Below, one piece after another: positions 61,989-64,000 of a stretch of 64,000 nt of DNA. Positions within the stretch are counted from its first letter, which is position 1. Every line of letters starts with the position of its first letter. Made by a program: the position numbers and the translations under genes. The notes under the pieces were generated by a model. The model was given only the letters and a program-made list of their open reading frames with translations. It ran no database searches and had not been told where the DNA came from. The DNA is from Bacillota bacterium (GTDB lineage Bacteria; Bacillota_A; Clostridia; Lachnospirales; Lachnospiraceae): positions 36,630 to 100,629 of the forward strand of contig JAEZTQ010000110.1 of the NCBI GenBank assembly GCA_023443625.1, read 5' to 3'.

Positions 61989-63782
61989 TTAAATTTTATA
62001 TTTACTTAAATCCTCCTGGAAGTTTTGAATCATTAAGTCAAATACATGTATTTGATGGGTAAGCTCATTAATCTGATCCATATAAATAGCCACATTAGAG
62101 CTTGCCTCTTCAGTCGCTGCAGAATTCTCCTCTGCAATTGCTGCCAGACTATGCATATTGTCAAACAAGGCGGTAATATTATCTGCTTCTACCTTAAGTT
62201 CCTTTGAGGTCTGTATCATTAAATCAGATACTACCTTCAAATTATTATTGGACATACTGGAGCTCTCTACTGCCTGAGTAAGGGAGTTACTCTCATTCTC
62301 CAGTACGCTGTACTGGGTATCAATATCACTTACTACACCACCTATGCTACTTACAAATTCTGTTAAGTTTTCGTTAATTTCTGCAACTGCCTTATTGGTC
62401 TCTTCGGATAGTCGTCTTACTTCTTCCGCTACTACTGCAAAGCCTTTTCCTGCATCTCCGGCTCTAGCAGCTTCTATAGAAGCATTTAGTGCCAAAAGAT
62501 TTATCTGCTGTGCGATAGCTGATACAATAGAAACAATTTCAGTAATACCTGCTGCATTCTTTTGCAGTTCGTTACTATTATTTCTTATCATATTGAATTT
62601 ATTAAGAACATTATTTATTTCCATTGTGGTACTATTTACATTGCGGAAATTATTCTCAAGATTAAGCATTGCTTCTGCTATGTCGTTTTGATTGGTCTGA
62701 CTTTGATCAGAGATACGCTTAATCTCCATAATACTGTCATTTAGTATTGTTACTGCATTTTCTGTATCCTCTGCCTGTGTGGTTGCAGCAACCGCTACCT
62801 CATCTAACACGCCGGTGATATCATTGGAGGTATCCTGCATGGTATGAGCAATTCCGGTAACTGAATGGTTGAAGGTATACATCTCATCAACAATGGCATT
62901 AAAGCCTATGAAATCCTTTTGTACGCTTCTCTTCACATCATTAATCCGGTTAAAGATGCTTTCATATTCATCACCTGACTTAACGGACAGGTACTCTACA
63001 AAATCATTCTCACTAAGCTTTTTCAGCTCCTGCTTAAGCACCTTCTGAGGTCTATTTAACAAGTAGGAAGATAAAAGGGATGCTAGCAGGGTAGTAATGC
63101 CCACCGGTAGTAAACTGATTTTATCCGGTAGAAGGAAAAATGATACAAGGGTAACTGCCAGAGTATTAAAAATCGCGGATTTTAATGTTATGTTTTTAAT
63201 AAAACCAAGGGACATAATACGGTTAATACGGTATTTCTTTACAAATTGTATTTCATTATCAAAGGTAAGTTTCAGTTTAACTTCCCCTTGTAATTGCTCT
63301 AGTACCTCTATCTTTATATTCTCCTTGAAGCAAGCTGCAACTCCATTGATTAAGCCAAAGAGATAATCTTGCATACCTCTCTTGGATCGATAGACAAATA
63401 ATATTTCATGGGAGGAAAGGGGTGAAACATCTAAAATCGGAGGAACAGCTCCCTTAAATCGTTTCATAACAATAATATGTACATCATTCATAGACTTTAG
63501 AAATTGATAAGCGGATGCCTGACGGAAAAATCCTGGGTAGGCTTTACTGAAGGTTTGAATATTTTGTTCACCCATAATTCTCCATATTTCCTGATGATCC
63601 TTACCTGTCAATTGACCAACAGTATCTACAATTCCCAAAGCTATTTTATCTTCCACGTCTTGAAGAGGTGTAAATATAACATCATAGGGCAAATTATATG
63701 CCTTTAATGCTTGAGTAACAATATCATGTCCAAATAATTCTCTACAGGATTCAATCCATGACGAAACTACAGTACCCTTCAT
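61989..63782 (-). CDS. H-NOX domain methyl-accepting chemotaxis protein (probable O2/NO sensor)
   Basis: 597 residues. The N-terminal about 185 residues are a haem NO/O2-binding domain: proximal His102 ([10 protein letters not shown]), Pro115, and the propionate-binding Y131-x-S133-x-R135. W9, N74 and Tyr140 occupy the positions known from the O2-binding Caldanaerobacter H-NOX distal pocket. Two membrane segments follow (about 208-245), a linker, and a methyl-accepting signalling domain with the hairpin tip [20 protein letters not shown] and [20 protein letters not shown]. It should send ligand state to CheA. Haem-receptor fusions of this kind occur in strict anaerobes. GGAGGAAG lies upstream of ATG 63782. 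Beyond it, 63783-64000 shows no gene I can support. Confidence 0.93.
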   Translation of the reverse strand: MKGTVVSSWIESCRELFGHDIVTQALKAYNLPYDVIFTPLQDVEDKIALGIVDTVGQLTGKDHQEIWRIMGEQNIQTFSKAYPGFFRQASAYQFLKSMNDVHIIVMKRFKGAVPPILDVSPLSSHEILFVYRSKRGMQDYLFGLINGVAACFKENIKIEVLEQLQGEVKLKLTFDNEIQFVKKYRINRIMSLGFIKNITLKSAIFNTLAVTLVSFFLLPDKISLLPVGITTLLASLLSSYLLNRPQKVLKQELKKLSENDFVEYLSVKSGDEYESIFNRINDVKRSVQKDFIGFNAIVDEMYTFNHSVTGIAHTMQDTSNDITGVLDEVAVAATTQAEDTENAVTILNDSIMEIKRISDQSQTNQNDIAEAMLNLENNFRNVNSTTMEINNVLNKFNMIRNNSNELQKNAAGITEIVSIVSAIAQQINLLALNASIEAARAGDAGKGFAVVAEEVRRLSEETNKAVAEINENLTEFVSSIGGVVSDIDTQYSVLENESNSLTQAVESSSMSNNNLKVVSDLMIQTSKELKVEADNITALFDNMHSLAAIAEENSAATEEASSNVAIYMDQINELTHQIHVFDLMIQNFQEDLSKYKI

Positions 63783-64000
63783 TATCCTTCCTCCTTTGTA
63801 TTTCTTTGTAAATATTTATATGTTATTATTTTATACTATATTTATAAAAAAAGCAATAAACACTAATATTAATCAGTACTGAAAGGTAAACTTCTTTGGA
63901 TTTGCCTAATCTCAGCCAAATCAGCAATTGTGGATATCTTTTTACTGATTTGCGTTTTTACAGGCTAGTTATCCACATCACATAGGTAGACTTCTTCTTT

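Noticed and set aside
63869..64000. Reverse-strand coding tail with an in-frame TAG (63965) before TAA 63869
   Set aside because: Only 44 codons are visible, no family is recognised, and a readthrough claim cannot be supported.
1..64000. tRNA and rRNA genes
   Set aside because: No T-arm/acceptor pattern or rRNA sequence was found on inspection of either strand.

Overview
The window is low-GC DNA from an endospore-forming anaerobic Firmicute, most likely a Clostridia/Lachnospiraceae genome related to Lachnoclostridium phytofermentans. The basis is AT-rich codon use, GGAGG ribosome sites, sporulation genes (alpha/beta SASP, CotS-like, YtvI, LysM-GH18, PdaA-like), a large Firmicutes-type SRP RNA, SAM-I, T-box and glmS ribozyme leaders, and families typical of Lachnospiraceae (DUF6128, DUF6171, BspA-like LRR). 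The species is inference.

Layout. 1-9.5 kb: 5' end of clpB, PdaA-like deacetylase, CNNM/CorC-type protein behind a small terminated RNA, SASP, LysM-GH18 protein, HD-GYP protein, a DUF951-DUF6171-HAD operon and a haemolysin III. 9.5-22 kb: a structured intergenic RNA, gpi, two membrane/PEGA proteins, CotS-like pseudokinase, cca, a BspA-like LRR surface protein, and a large secreted CBM2-CBM2-S8 protease with an extra H/D/H domain. 22-33 kb: proS with its T-box, ytvI, a kinase with a ParB-like tail, an ABC importer headed by a TM1266-like regulator behind an uncharacterised terminated leader, nitroreductase, and a two-component system. 33-50 kb: remnants, metK with SAM-I riboswitch, a second HD-GYP protein, murA, a TPR/P-loop protein, a cNMP-domain protein, SRP RNA, tadA, a radical-SAM activase, rsmA and tatD. 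59.6-64 kb: glmS with its ribozyme, and an H-NOX chemoreceptor.

The centre of interest is 50308-59566, a 9259-bp Tn7-like element inserted at attTn7, 20 bp downstream of the glmS stop codon. The sequence shows 5'-TGT/ACA-3' termini in near-identical 27-bp inverted repeats, three internal GTTGTGAACT-like sites at each end in the same order (widely spaced at the left, 20-bp periodic at the right), and a perfect 5-bp duplication, ACTTT. Decayed tnsD and probable tnsE remnants remain; tnsABC are absent, so the element looks non-autonomous.

Its cargo looks like genome defence. A leftward operon encodes a cytosine-5 DNA methyltransferase, a protein with two GHKL ATPase modules (MORC/MutL-like and histidine-kinase-like), and a receiver-domain protein ending in a HEPN-like RNxxxH motif. 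I propose a methylation-linked phosphorelay that controls an RNase effector; this is inference. A rightward group encodes two HNH proteins (one apparently frameshifted) and a PD-(D/E)xK-like nuclease, preceded by a small structured RNA.
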